Below are positions 27,782-36,983 of a stretch of 63,386 nt of DNA, in pieces; within the stretch, counting starts at the first letter, position 1; every line of letters begins with the position of its first letter. Source of the stretch: Chloroflexus islandicus (GTDB taxonomy: Bacteria; Chloroflexota; Chloroflexia; Chloroflexales; Chloroflexaceae). The notes below the pieces were generated by a model, which saw only the letters and a program-made list of their open reading frames with translations, made no database searches and had not been told where the DNA came from. The position numbers and the translations under genes are program-made. The stretch is from assembly GCF_001650695.1 (NCBI RefSeq), contig NZ_LWQS01000048.1:1-63386 (forward strand), read 5' to 3'.

Positions 27782-27925
27782 GGAGCGGCGCAGAGGGGGC
27801 AAAGGCGCAGAGGCGCAGAGGATGATAAACGCAAAGTCGCAAAGATCGCAAAGGTTTTTTGGTATTCTCATCAGCATACTCTTGACACCCTTTATATCTC
27901 TGCGCACTTTGCGACTTTTTGATAG
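27782..27925. repeat. CGCAAAG-type degenerate repeat, inverted pair
   Basis: GCAAAGGCGCAGAGGCGCAGAGG on the left faces CTCTGCGCACTTTGCGAC on the right around an AT-rich centre, so the RNA could fold into a long imperfect stem. It separates the GNAT gene from lutC. Confidence 0.7.
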
Positions 27926-27933
27926 GAGATACT

Positions 27934-28629
27934 ATGAGCCGTGAACAGATTCTCGCTAATCTTCGTACCAGCCTCAACGCCAACCGGCCATGGTTGCAGG
28001 CCGAGGCCGAGCGGATGCCGCACGAAGCGCCGCCGTTTGTGTTGCCGGCCCAAGATGATGTGGTTGGCCAATTCGTCGCTGAGCTGGCGAAGCTGGAGGG
28101 CAAAGCTTACCGGGTGGCGAGTGCCGATGAGGCGCTGGCGATTATTGACCGTCTGATCGAAGAGACGCACGCTACCAGTGTGATTGGGTGGGATCTCGAC
28201 CAGATTGGTTTGCCCGGTCTGCCGGAATTGCTGGCGGCGCGCGGGATTACGCCGGCGAAAGCCGATGTGCGCGGGGAAGGGCGCAAGGCGCGGCTGCAAG
28301 AACTGGAACCGATCCCGATCTGTTTGTCAGGCGCTGAGCTGGCGATTGCCGAGAGCGGTACCCTGCTCTTGCGCCATGGCCCCGGCAAGCCGCGCCTTGC
28401 TTCGTTGCTGGCGCCGTGCCACATCGCCGTGATCTTCCGGCGCCAACTGGTGCGCGGCCTCGGCGAGGCGCTGGCGCTGCTGGCCCAACGCTACGGCGAT
28501 GAGATCTTCGGCCCGACCAGCAATCTCACCTTCATCACCGGCCCGTCGCGCACTGCCGATATCGAGATGACCCTCTCGCTCGGCATTCACGGCCCGCCGC
28601 AGATTCACGTGATTGTGGTCGAGGGGTAG
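27934..28629 (+). CDS. lutC: LutC-like LUD-domain protein
   Basis: 231 aa from the ATG at 27934, preceded by ATAGGAGAT. The LUD domain shows A-E-S-G-T-L-L-L-R-H-G-P-G-K-P-R-L-A-S (about 139-157) and the end strand G-P-S-R-T-A-D-I-E-M-T-L-S-L-G-I-H-G-P. It is the third component of the LutABC system. The glycine-rich H-G-P-x-x-I-H-V-I-V-V-E-G end is typical of the family. Confidence 0.9.
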   Translation: MSREQILANLRTSLNANRPWLQAEAERMPHEAPPFVLPAQDDVVGQFVAELAKLEGKAYRVASADEALAIIDRLIEETHATSVIGWDLDQIGLPGLPELLAARGITPAKADVRGEGRKARLQELEPIPICLSGAELAIAESGTLLLRHGPGKPRLASLLAPCHIAVIFRRQLVRGLGEALALLAQRYGDEIFGPTSNLTFITGPSRTADIEMTLSLGIHGPPQIHVIVVEG

Positions 28630-28663
28630 GTCTGCGGCGTGGGCAACGCTGCTGAGGACGTAG

Positions 28664-29632
28664 ATGAACCGCAAACCACCTATTTTTGTCACCCGCCGGT
28701 TGCCCGACCCGGCGATGGCGATCCTCGCCGAGCATTGCACGGTTGCACTGTGGGATAACGCCGAGACTCCTATCCCGCGCGATGAGCTGTTGCGCGGCGT
28801 GGCCGCGGCGGAAGGGTTGCTCTGTCTGATCACCGACCGCATCGACGCCGAGGTGATCGCTGCCGCGCCGCGGTTGCGCGCCGTGTCGATCATGGCGGTC
28901 GGCTACGACAATATTGACCGTGAGGCGCTGGCGGCGCGCGGGATTACGCTGACCAATACGCCCGACGTGCTGACCGAGACTACCGCCGATCTGGCGTGGG
29001 CCTTGCTTTTGGCCGCTGCCCGCCGGGTGGTAGAGGGCCACAAGCTGATCGAACGCGGCGGGTGGGGGCCGTGGCACCCGTTGCAGATGGTTGGGCAAGA
29101 CATCTATGGCCGGGTGCTGGGGGTGGTTGGCGCAGGCCGGATCGGGCAAGCGGTCTTGCGCCGGGGCCGTGGTTTTGGCATGCGGCTGCTCTACCACAAC
29201 CGCCGGCCCAATCCCGACCTTGAAGCTGAGTTAGGGGCCGGCTATCGCTCACTCAACGATCTGCTTGCCGAAAGTGATGCGGTGGTGGTGACCGCCCCGC
29301 TCACCGCCGAGACCCGCGGTATGTTCGGCGCGGCCCAGTTTGCCTTGATGAAACCCACCAGCATCTTCGTCAACGTCGCGCGCGGGCCGCTGGTACGGGA
29401 AGACGAACTGGTCGCAGCGCTCCGCGCCGGTCGTCCGTGGGCCGCCGGCCTCGATGTCTTCGAGCGCGAGCCGATCGGGCCGGATCACCCGTTGCTCGCG
29501 TTGCCGAACGTGGTGCTCACCCCCCACATTGGCAGCGCCAGCGTCGCGACCCGCGTGCGCATGGCCACCCTCGCCGCCGAGAATCTGGTGGCGGTGTTGA
29601 GCGGCCAACCGACGCCGAATGTGGTGAGATAG
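28664..29632 (+). CDS. D-isomer 2-hydroxyacid dehydrogenase (glyoxylate/hydroxypyruvate reductase-like)
   Basis: 322 aa. NAD(P)-binding G-x-G-x-x-G is in V-V-G-A-G-R-I-G-Q-A. Catalytic Arg is in V-N-V-A-R-G-P-L-V, Glu in F-E-R-E-P, and His in T-P-H-I-G-S-A. The Y-D-N-I-D and T-N-T-P-D-V-L-T-E-T-T-A-D-L-A segments are those of the glyoxylate reductase branch. It would interconvert glyoxylate and glycolate (or hydroxypyruvate and glycerate). It lies 34 nt after lutC and appears to be the last gene of the operon. A link to the glyoxylate made by the 3-hydroxypropionate bicycle is an inference from the suspected host. Confidence 0.9.
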   Translation: MNRKPPIFVTRRLPDPAMAILAEHCTVALWDNAETPIPRDELLRGVAAAEGLLCLITDRIDAEVIAAAPRLRAVSIMAVGYDNIDREALAARGITLTNTPDVLTETTADLAWALLLAAARRVVEGHKLIERGGWGPWHPLQMVGQDIYGRVLGVVGAGRIGQAVLRRGRGFGMRLLYHNRRPNPDLEAELGAGYRSLNDLLAESDAVVVTAPLTAETRGMFGAAQFALMKPTSIFVNVARGPLVREDELVAALRAGRPWAAGLDVFEREPIGPDHPLLALPNVVLTPHIGSASVATRVRMATLAAENLVAVLSGQPTPNVVR

Positions 29633-29644
29633 CCTCTTTCTATC

Positions 29645-29956
29645 CTAGAACGGCACTGGTTCGGTGGTGATGATCAAAAGCGCCAACAAGCAAAAGAAGA
29701 GCCCGGATAAGATAAGACCTACTAATTGCATAATTAACATCGCCGTCAGGCATCCCTTCCCTTCCGGGGCGCGTCCGGTTCTGGCCTGAACGTTGCGCGC
29801 TTCGTTCCAGAAGACGATATTCGCAATCAGACCGGGAATATACAGCACAAAATAGAGAACAAGCGTTAAGATAGCCTTCGAGGTGAAACTCTCTTCTTTG
29901 ATAATGTAGACTGGCGGCGGTTGGGGGGGACGGTAGGGGGAGTTGGGATCATACAT
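29645..29956 (-). CDS. Small membrane protein with two transmembrane helices
   Basis: 103 aa from the ATG at 29956, chosen for its GAGGAG. A Pro/Tyr-rich cytoplasmic head (M-Y-D-P-N-S-P-Y-R-P-P-Q-P-P-P) is followed by two hydrophobic segments (A-I-L-T-L-V-L-Y-F-V-L-Y-I-P-G-L-I-A-N-I-V and L-T-A-M-L-I-M-Q-L-V-G-L-I-L-S-G-L-F-F). No enzyme motif. Convergent with the dehydrogenase gene, leaving a 12-nt gap. Confidence 0.65.
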   Translation of the reverse strand: MYDPNSPYRPPQPPPVYIIKEESFTSKAILTLVLYFVLYIPGLIANIVFWNEARNVQARTGRAPEGKGCLTAMLIMQLVGLILSGLFFCLLALLIITTEPVPF

Positions 29957-30232
29957 CTCGCATCTCCTCTCGGTGGTAAATATGGCTGCGACGAGGGCGG
30001 ATACGTAATGAGTTGCGAGGAATAGAGTGTTTAACTTCACAATAAAAACATACCTCTTTGAGACTTAATAATATCCAATCCATTTCCTCTTGTCAATCGT
30101 TAAGATGATGCAACAACGTTCAGCCTAACGTATCATCTTTACAGTCATGAATCCCGTGTTAGACTCATTGCTTTCTGGCGGATTTGGCGGCATGTTACCT
30201 TTCCCGCGTGATTGTGATTGGGTGACGATGGG

Positions 30233-30652
30233 ATGATGAGGCGCCGTTCTGTGGTATTGCTGGCGGTCGTTCTCGCAGGGGTCGTGATGATCTGCGGCAT
30301 CGGCAGTCTAGCCGTGCTGGCGGTCAATCCCTTCTTTAGCCCGGATCGGCTGACCGCGACCACCCAACTCTCGCCGGAGCAAGCGGCGCAGTGCCGCTAC
30401 GCGCTCGGTCTGCGGCCCGCCGCGCCGGTGACGTTTGAGTATTATGCCTACCGCGACGGTTTTCTTGATGATCAACTCACCTGCCGGTTCCGCGCCGCGC
30501 GGAACGAATTGACTGAGCTGTTCGATCCAGCATTAGTCGATGTGCAACGCGCTGACGCGCAGCCGATCCGTCCGGGTGAGCATCTGCGCCTGCGGATCGA
30601 GCAGCTTGACGCCGATACCATCCTCGTCACCGGTGAGTGGTATACGATGTGA
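30233..30652 (+). CDS. N-terminally anchored extracytoplasmic protein, unknown
   Basis: 139 aa from ATG-ATG at 30233. One N-terminal hydrophobic segment with a basic start (M-R-R-R-S-V-V-L-L-A-V-V-L-A-G-V) is followed by a globular outer part of about 105 residues. No recognised domain. No Shine-Dalgarno sequence stronger than GATGGG precedes it. The 276 nt upstream (29957-30232) hold AT-rich sequence but nothing I can name. Confidence 0.5.
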   Translation: MMRRRSVVLLAVVLAGVVMICGIGSLAVLAVNPFFSPDRLTATTQLSPEQAAQCRYALGLRPAAPVTFEYYAYRDGFLDDQLTCRFRAARNELTELFDPALVDVQRADAQPIRPGEHLRLRIEQLDADTILVTGEWYTM

Positions 30653-30756
30653 TGATGATGCTCCTGCTGCGTTCTCTGCGGTGCAACCCTTCGCCCAACG
30701 CACCATTTCCGGTAAGATAGAAAGAACATACTTGTTGCCTATGCAGATCGAACGCT

Positions 30757-32934
30757 ATGCCCCAACTCGACGGCATTCTTGAGCGGATTACCTATCAGAG
30801 CGAGAGCACTGGCTATACGGTCGCGCAATTGCGCCCCGCCGGCAAACGCGATACTGTCACCATCGTCGGCCAATTGCTCGGCGTGCAACCCGGCGAACAG
30901 CTCATCCTCGAAGGTGAGTGGCGCGACCATCCGACCCATGGCCGCCAATTCAGCGTGCAACGCTACCACACCCGCCTGCCTGCCACCATCGACGGCATTC
31001 GCCGCTATCTCGGTAGCGGCCTGATCAAAGGGGTTGGCCCGGCCACCGCCAAACGGATCACCGAGACCTTTGGCAAATATACGCTCGACGTGCTCGACCG
31101 CGAGCCGGAGCGGTTGCGCGAGGTGCCGGGGTTAGGGCACAAGAAGGCTGAGCAGATCGCCGCGGCGTGGCGGGAGCAGCAGCGGATCAAAGACCTGATG
31201 CTGTTGCTACAAGACCTCGGCCTGCCGACCGGCGTTGCGGTGCGTATCTACAAGCACTACGGCGACGACGCGCTAGCGGTGGTGCAGCACGAACCGTACC
31301 GGCTTGCCGATGAGGTGGATGGGGTGGGATTTCGCACTGCCGACGCGATTGCCGCCGGTCTCGGCATTGCCCGCGACGACCCGCGCCGGATCGCTGCTGG
31401 GGTACGGTTTGCGCTCGGCCAAGCGTCGGATGACGGTCATTGCTATCTGCCGTGGCGCGAGTTGATCGAACGCGCCGCTAGCCTGCTCACGGTGGCGGCA
31501 ACGAAGGTGCAGGCGGTAGTCGATCAGATGCTCGCCGCCGGCCAGCTCTGGCGCGATCCGGTGGTCACCGCCGCCACACCCGCTGAGCAGCCGATCTACT
31601 TGCCGCCGCTGGCCTTCGCCGAAATCGGCGTCGCCAATGCTATCCGGCGCTGGCTCGCGCAACGCTCGGCGCTGGCCTCCCACTACGCCCCTAGCCGCTG
31701 GGAACTGGTCTTTGCCCATCTGGCCGAACGGCGCGGCATCGATTTGAGTCCGCAGCAGCGTGCAGCGGTGCGGACTGCCTTGACCAGTCCGGTGATGCTG
31801 CTTACCGGCGGGCCGGGTACCGGCAAAACCACTAGTCTGCGCGCGCTGGTGCTCTTGCTGCGCGCTCGCGGCTACCGTCCCCTGCTGGCTGCGCCAACCG
31901 GACGCGCTGCCCGCCGGTTGAGCGAAGCCACCGGGATCGAGGCTCGCACGATCCACCGCCTGCTCGAATACAGTCCTGACGGCACGTTCCGCCGCAACGC
32001 CGATAATCCGCTCGCCTGCGATCTGCTGGTGATCGACGAAGCCAGCATGCTCGACGTGGTGCTGGCCAACCAACTGCTCAAGGCGACGCCTCTCAACGCA
32101 CACGTGGTCATCGTCGGCGACGCCGACCAACTGCCGAGCGTCGGGCCGGGTCGCGTGCTCGGCGATCTGATCGACAGCGGGATCGTGCCGCGCATCCATC
32201 TCGACGCCATCTTTCGCCAAGCTGCCGGCAGCGGCATCGCCGCCAACGCGCGCCGCATCAACGACGGCCTGCTGCCGGAGTGGGGAGGGCACGACGACTT
32301 CTACTTCTTTGCCGCCGAGACACCCGAACGCTGCGCCGAACTCGTTGTTGAACTGGTGGTCGAACGTATCCCGCGCCGGTTCGGGTACGACCCGCGCCGC
32401 GACATCCAAGTGCTCAGCCCAACCCACAAAGGCAACGCCGGCGTGGCCGCCCTCAACACCGCCTTGCAAGCCGCCCTCAACCCGCCCCGGCCCGGCGTAG
32501 CCGAGTACCGCAGCGGCGCGACCGTCTTCCGGGTTGGTGATCGGGTCATCCAGCAGCGCAACGACTACGACCGCGATGTCTACAACGGCGACACCGGCGA
32601 GATCATCGCCATCGACGCCGCAGCGCCGACCGTGGTGGTGCGGTTTGAAGACGGGCGCGCCATCCGTTACAGCGGCCTCGACCTTGACGATCTCGCGCTC
32701 GCTTATGCGCTCAGCGTGCATAAAAGCCAAGGCAGCGAATACCCGGTGGTAGTGCTGCCGCTCTTGCTCCAACACCAACCGCTGCTGCAACGCAACCTGC
32801 TCTACACCGCCGTCACCCGCGCCCGCCAGCTTGTGGTCATCGTTGGCGACCGGCGCGCCGTCGCTGCCGCCGTTGCCGCCGCCGAGGTCGAACGGCGCTA
32901 CACCGGCCTCAGCGTGCGGCTCCGGGATCAGTGA
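30757..32934 (+). CDS. recD2: RecD2-type ATP-dependent DNA helicase
   Basis: 725 aa. The N-terminal OB/HhH region (V-K-G-V-G-P-A-T-A-K-R-I and V-P-G-L-G-H-K-K-A near 90-130) marks the RecD2/TraA branch rather than RecBCD RecD. SF1 helicase motifs: Walker A L-T-G-G-P-G-T-G-K-T-T (about 350), Walker B L-V-I-D-E-A-S-M, G-D-A-D-Q-L-P-S-V-G, and motif VI Y-T-A-V-T-R-A-R-Q. RecD2 is a 5'-3' helicase acting in repair without RecBC; no recB or recC is nearby. Confidence 0.93.
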   Translation: MPQLDGILERITYQSESTGYTVAQLRPAGKRDTVTIVGQLLGVQPGEQLILEGEWRDHPTHGRQFSVQRYHTRLPATIDGIRRYLGSGLIKGVGPATAKRITETFGKYTLDVLDREPERLREVPGLGHKKAEQIAAAWREQQRIKDLMLLLQDLGLPTGVAVRIYKHYGDDALAVVQHEPYRLADEVDGVGFRTADAIAAGLGIARDDPRRIAAGVRFALGQASDDGHCYLPWRELIERAASLLTVAATKVQAVVDQMLAAGQLWRDPVVTAATPAEQPIYLPPLAFAEIGVANAIRRWLAQRSALASHYAPSRWELVFAHLAERRGIDLSPQQRAAVRTALTSPVMLLTGGPGTGKTTSLRALVLLLRARGYRPLLAAPTGRAARRLSEATGIEARTIHRLLEYSPDGTFRRNADNPLACDLLVIDEASMLDVVLANQLLKATPLNAHVVIVGDADQLPSVGPGRVLGDLIDSGIVPRIHLDAIFRQAAGSGIAANARRINDGLLPEWGGHDDFYFFAAETPERCAELVVELVVERIPRRFGYDPRRDIQVLSPTHKGNAGVAALNTALQAALNPPRPGVAEYRSGATVFRVGDRVIQQRNDYDRDVYNGDTGEIIAIDAAAPTVVVRFEDGRAIRYSGLDLDDLALAYALSVHKSQGSEYPVVVLPLLLQHQPLLQRNLLYTAVTRARQLVVIVGDRRAVAAAVAAAEVERRYTGLSVRLRDQ

Positions 32935-33125
32935 CGCAAAACGGGCAAAGGCGCGGTAGAGCCGGACGGCTGTCCGGCTCCGCAGAGGTACGCAGAGGGT
33001 TTGTTGGGTGGGAACTGAGCGTACTTGTGCCAAACCTTCAACAACCTTTGCGTCCTTTGCGGACTTCGCGTCTTTGCGTTTGCATCTTGGCGGGCTTGGC
33101 GTCTTTTTCCAACGCTTGGTCATTA
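32935..33125. repeat. CGCAAAG-type repeat with one palindrome inserted
   Basis: The left half (AACGGGCAAAGGCGC...CGCAGAGGTACGCAGAGG) and right half (CCTTTGCGTCCTTTGCGGAC, CGCGTCTTTGCGTTTGC) are inverted relative to each other. A GTAGAGCCGGACGG/CTGTCCGGCTC palindrome (32956-32983) sits inside the left half. Confidence 0.75.
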
Positions 33126-33187
33126 CGCCAAGCGAGCGTGCTATAATGCGAATTACCCAACCTGATACCTAGTATGCAAAACAGGGT

Positions 33188-33499
33188 ATGCCGGTTCAGA
33201 CGAAAGAGCAAATCCTCGACCTCTTACGGAGACACCAGCGCGAGTTGCAGCGTTTGGGTGTGAGGCGCTGCGGTCTGTTTGGCTCATTCGCGCGGAATGA
33301 AGCGCAGGCAGGGAGTGATGTCGATATGTTGGTCGAATTCGAGCCAGATCAGAAAACGTTTGATCATTTCATGCAGCTTGCATTGTGCCTTGAAGATCTA
33401 TTTGGCCGTAAGGTCGATTTGATGACGGTGGAAGCATTAAGCCCATACATTGGCCCGCATATTCTCCGTGAGGTTGAATATGTCTCGATCGGTGCGTGA
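33188..33499 (+). CDS. MNT-domain nucleotidyltransferase (MntA-like antitoxin)
   Basis: 103 aa. Minimal nucleotidyltransferase signature G-L-F-G-S-F-A-R-N-E-A-Q-A-G-S-D-V-D-M-L-V-E-F near 31-53 (GS...DVD, two metal-binding Asp). These proteins are the antitoxin half of HEPN-MNT pairs and may AMPylate the HEPN RNase toxin. The expected HEPN gene is absent; only a 17-codon ORF overlapping its 3' end remains. It opens the accessory stretch 33-39 kb. Confidence 0.88.
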   Translation: MPVQTKEQILDLLRRHQRELQRLGVRRCGLFGSFARNEAQAGSDVDMLVEFEPDQKTFDHFMQLALCLEDLFGRKVDLMTVEALSPYIGPHILREVEYVSIGA

Positions 33500-33533
33500 G
33501 AATTGTTCAGCATACCTTCTTATGTATTTTTGA
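33480..33533 (+). pseudogene. Possible truncated HEPN (DUF86-like) toxin remnant
   Basis: An ATG overlapping the MNT gene end opens 17 codons reading MSRSVREN-CSAYLLMYF and then stops. The position, overlapping the MNT stop in another frame, and the M-S-R-x-V-R-E type opening are what one expects of a HEPN partner. Nothing HEPN-like follows. Confidence 0.3.
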
Positions 33534-33798
33534 CGTTGATCCTAACATCGTAAATAACATTCCAAAAAGTTCAAAAGATGATCACGCAAGAATATTCCTA
33601 TGCTATAGATTTGGTTGTCCAGTCGCGCGGATGCCAACCGTGTGCATGTAAATAAAGAAGTTTTCTTGCCGAGGCATCGGCTACATCCGCACTGGTGCTG
33701 TCATCCATGCCAAACATACCTCACAGCATCACCACCATCATCCGCAGACTGGGCATCGTTCTGCTAGCTAAAGAGAGAACTCCAACCACACTCCTTCA
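33534..33798. other. Gene-free interval
   Basis: About 265 bp, lower in GC than its neighbours. No ORF, repeat or clear hairpin seen. It may be decayed remains of the lost HEPN gene or acquired sequence. Confidence 0.4.
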
Positions 33799-35910
33799 AT
33801 GTTGTCGATAGCTTGCCTGACGAACTGCCAAACTATTCGCCGTGTGATGATCGCTGCCGGGGCCGGCTTGGTCGTGATCGGGCTGCTCGTCGTGGGCATG
33901 AGTAGTGGGTTGGCAGATTGGGTAGTGTCGCTCGTGGCTGTTTGGCAAGGGGAGCCGCCGGCGCCGCATTGGCTGGCGAAAATTCATGCCATCGGCATCG
34001 AAGCAGTGGTCAGCGGGATAGCGCTGGTTGCGTTGGGTTGGGTCGCTCTGCCGCGCTGGAATTGGCTGGCGGCTCTCGTGCAACAGGAGAGCGTCGTATT
34101 CACTGTATCGCTGCTTGCGATTGGGGGATTGTGGCTGCCGGTCGCGCTCATTGGTCATAGCGCCGTCATTGGCGGCGAACGGTATTGGTGGCTCGATGAT
34201 GACGCCATGATTTCAATGCGCTATGCCCGTCACCTTGCTCAGGGTGCGGGTTTGGTCTGGAATTTAGACGGTGAGCGCGTTGAGGGGTACACTAACCTGT
34301 TGTGGACACTCTATATGGCGTTGGTGCATCTGTTGCCGATCCCGGTTGCCCAAACCTCACTGATCATCCTGTTGACCAACATCACGCTTGCTGTTGCGAC
34401 TATTCCTGTCATCATCCGCTTCGTGCGCGCGTTGGGCGGTGGCCCGTTGGTGGTTGCCGCCACCGTGATCGGCTTCGTGCTCAATAAAAATGTGATGGCG
34501 TGGACAACCGCCGGCTTTGAGACGATCTTGTTGACGTGGTTGTTTCTGCTGGCCACCTATCGAATTATCACGGAGGCGCAGCAGCGAACGCCGCGTCTAC
34601 TCACTTTTGTGATCATCGCGCTCCTGTCGCTGGTTCGATCAGACGCGGTGATTTTGTCGGTGTTGCTATATGCGCTGGCGATGTGGTTACACCGCAACCG
34701 AACGCTGATCATCGGGTATGCGGCATTGTCGTTGGCTTTGCCGATAGTCCATGCCCTATTTAGAGCGTTGTATTACGGCGATGTGCTGCCCAACACTGCC
34801 TACCTGAAGGTCTTTGGCTGGGAGGGAGCATTGCAGGCGGGTTTCCGATACTTCGCCGCCTTTGCCATGCATTACCCTTTTGCGCTCGGTTTTGCGTTGT
34901 TCGGTTCGTTATTGACCAAAGACAAGGTGCGCCGCGCGTTGTTGGCAGTGGTTTTGGCATATATGGCGTATGTGATCTCTGTTGGCGGGGACGCCTTCCC
35001 CAACTTTCGGTTTTTTATACCGATCCTTCCTCTCATCCTCGTGTTGGCCTTCCTTGGGGTGCAATCGCTCATTCGCACTGGTTGGATAACGCCTGTGCAA
35101 GGAGAGCAACTATCCGCACCGCGTACCATCCTGTTGGCCGTTGGGTTGAGCGTTGTGCTAAGCGGCGTCATGATGGCGACTCTCGCGCCAATGATCGACT
35201 TGCTCGTTGCTGGAGCGCAATCAGGGTTCGCCATCAATCAGTGGTTTGCCTTCATCATCGGCGTGAGCGCACTCGCCGGCAGCGTAGCGGCTTTCTTTGG
35301 GCGGAACGCGCTGCAACGCCTGCTTTTCCAACCGGCTGTCGCATTCAGGCTCTGGTTTGGGTTGCTCTGTCTGATCGGAACGCCGTTGCTTGTGCCGGGG
35401 TACAGTTGGTTTCTGCTGCCCAATGTGGCTGATGTTGGCAACGTGACGATCGGGTTACTGCTGAAACGCAATACCCCGCCAACCAGCAAGGTTGCTGATT
35501 TCTGGGCCGGGTCGGTGTTCTACTTTTCTGAGCGCTATGCGATTGATTTGCTGGGGAAGTCAGATCGTCACATTGCCCGTCTGCCGGCTGCTTCGAGCGG
35601 TACGATGCCCGGCCACAATAAATTTGATTTTGACTACTCGTTAGGCGTCCTGAAACCCGATTTCGTGGTAGCTAACTTTGCCCTGCCGGTGGACGAAGCG
35701 ATGTTGCGGCAATTAGCCACAGGCGACTTAGCATTCACCGGTCAATTATATTTCAACCAGATGTTTCAGCAGCATTGCCTGCCATACCCGATCCCTATCG
35801 ATACTTGGCGAACGATCTTCGTTTGTGATTGGTCTGAGCAGATCAGCAAGCGGCATGATTGGGAAGCATGTTCTATCATAACTGCGGGCAATTGTGCTGC
35901 AGAACGTTAG
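33799..35910 (+). CDS. GT-C-type integral membrane glycosyltransferase (AftB-like)
   Basis: Up to 703 aa (alternative start ATG at 33847; neither has a Shine-Dalgarno sequence). About 12-14 hydrophobic segments. The first large loop holds the acidic GT-C motif W-W-L-D-D-D-A-M-I-S-M-R-Y-A-R-H-L near residue 130, then E-R-V-E-G-Y-T-N-L-L-W-T-L. This pattern is shared with mycobacterial terminal arabinofuranosyltransferase AftB and its many bacterial relatives that use polyprenyl-phospho sugars. The C-terminal third is extracytoplasmic. Substrate unknown. Confidence 0.75.
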   Translation: MLSIACLTNCQTIRRVMIAAGAGLVVIGLLVVGMSSGLADWVVSLVAVWQGEPPAPHWLAKIHAIGIEAVVSGIALVALGWVALPRWNWLAALVQQESVVFTVSLLAIGGLWLPVALIGHSAVIGGERYWWLDDDAMISMRYARHLAQGAGLVWNLDGERVEGYTNLLWTLYMALVHLLPIPVAQTSLIILLTNITLAVATIPVIIRFVRALGGGPLVVAATVIGFVLNKNVMAWTTAGFETILLTWLFLLATYRIITEAQQRTPRLLTFVIIALLSLVRSDAVILSVLLYALAMWLHRNRTLIIGYAALSLALPIVHALFRALYYGDVLPNTAYLKVFGWEGALQAGFRYFAAFAMHYPFALGFALFGSLLTKDKVRRALLAVVLAYMAYVISVGGDAFPNFRFFIPILPLILVLAFLGVQSLIRTGWITPVQGEQLSAPRTILLAVGLSVVLSGVMMATLAPMIDLLVAGAQSGFAINQWFAFIIGVSALAGSVAAFFGRNALQRLLFQPAVAFRLWFGLLCLIGTPLLVPGYSWFLLPNVADVGNVTIGLLLKRNTPPTSKVADFWAGSVFYFSERYAIDLLGKSDRHIARLPAASSGTMPGHNKFDFDYSLGVLKPDFVVANFALPVDEAMLRQLATGDLAFTGQLYFNQMFQQHCLPYPIPIDTWRTIFVCDWSEQISKRHDWEACSIITAGNCAAER

Positions 35911-36983
35911 GCTAGCGCAGGATCGCAACTGCATTGAAGTCACCTAGTCAGCATGCTCGGTATTATACGGCATTCGCGAATCATTGGCGGCGCGAGGAGG
36001 TTATCATCGAACGATAGACCTGTAGGGAAAGGAGGCGCTGATGAAGCGCCTCTTTTGCCTCATGCACCGCGCAGCGGGTTTTGGAATAGCCACAAAAAGA
36101 CACAAAAGACGCAAAAATGCACCGAATCTCTTTTGCGTCCGTTGCGCGTTTTAGTGGCGATTTCCCCTCTCCGCATCCGTAGCATACGCTGTGGTACAAC
36201 ATCGCCTTTCCCGCAACCCAGCGGCTCCCCCTCGCCTACCTGACGGCAGGCGAGGGGGCCGGGGGTGAGGGTACACCGGCGCATTGCAAAGCTATCAACC
36301 ACATCTACGCTCATGGATCCTGTCTTCCCCTCAACTATCATTGCTTCGGAAGCAATGCCCCTGCAGCCAGCATCCGCTTTCCGCCTGTCATTGCGAGGGG
36401 GCGCAGCCCCCGCAGCAAGCCCCCGCTTTCCGCCTGTCATTGCGAGGGGGCGCAGCCCCCGCAGCAATCTCCTCCTTCAGCGGAAACGGTGCGCTCAGGC
36501 ACAAGCTTTCGCTGAAGCGGGGGATTGCTGCGGTCGGGCGACCCCGCTGCGCTAGGGGCTACCCCCTAGCAATGACAGTCGAACCTGCCGCCGTGCTCGC
36601 GTAATGACCTCAGCACACAATTGAAGGTCGCTAGGTCTCTCCCTCCCCCAGTGGAGTTGAGGAGCGGACAGAACATGTGGTTAGTCACATCCGTTGATCG
36701 CTATGCGATGCCGTAACGCTCGGCGATACACTCCCCTCTCCCGCGCCAGTGGGAGAGGGGCTGGGGGTGAGGGCGAAATGGTGCATCTCACAGCCTTCAA
36801 CCACATCTACGCTTATACGTTCTGTCCGTCCTTGAATCCCCAGCGGGGGGTTGGGAGAGGAGCTTCATCAGCCAAGCGCAACGCCTTGCCTTCCCCATCC
36901 CCGCTGCGTACAATAGTGACACAGTGCATGCAGCCGCGCATGATGCCGCCAAACAGACCGGTTCAATAAAGGAAATCAGCGCT
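35911..36983. repeat. 1.07-kb gene-free repeat field
   Basis: Contains a CACAAAA-GACGCAAAA / TTTTGCGTCCGTTGCGCG inverted unit (36090-36160) and a CCCCTCGCCTACC/GGCGAGGGGG block. A minus-strand composite unit (36260-36340) follows. TGTCATTGCGAGGGGGCGCAG lies in a 50-bp direct tandem (36384 and 36434) with an inverted partner near 36560. Another composite copy with GGAGCGGACAGAACATGTGG...CCCTCTCCCGCGCCAGTGGG lies at 36640-36830. Confidence 0.8.

Noticed and set aside
31273-33123. 616-codon minus-strand ORF
   Set aside because: Antisense of recD2; its C-terminal reading runs into repeat DNA.
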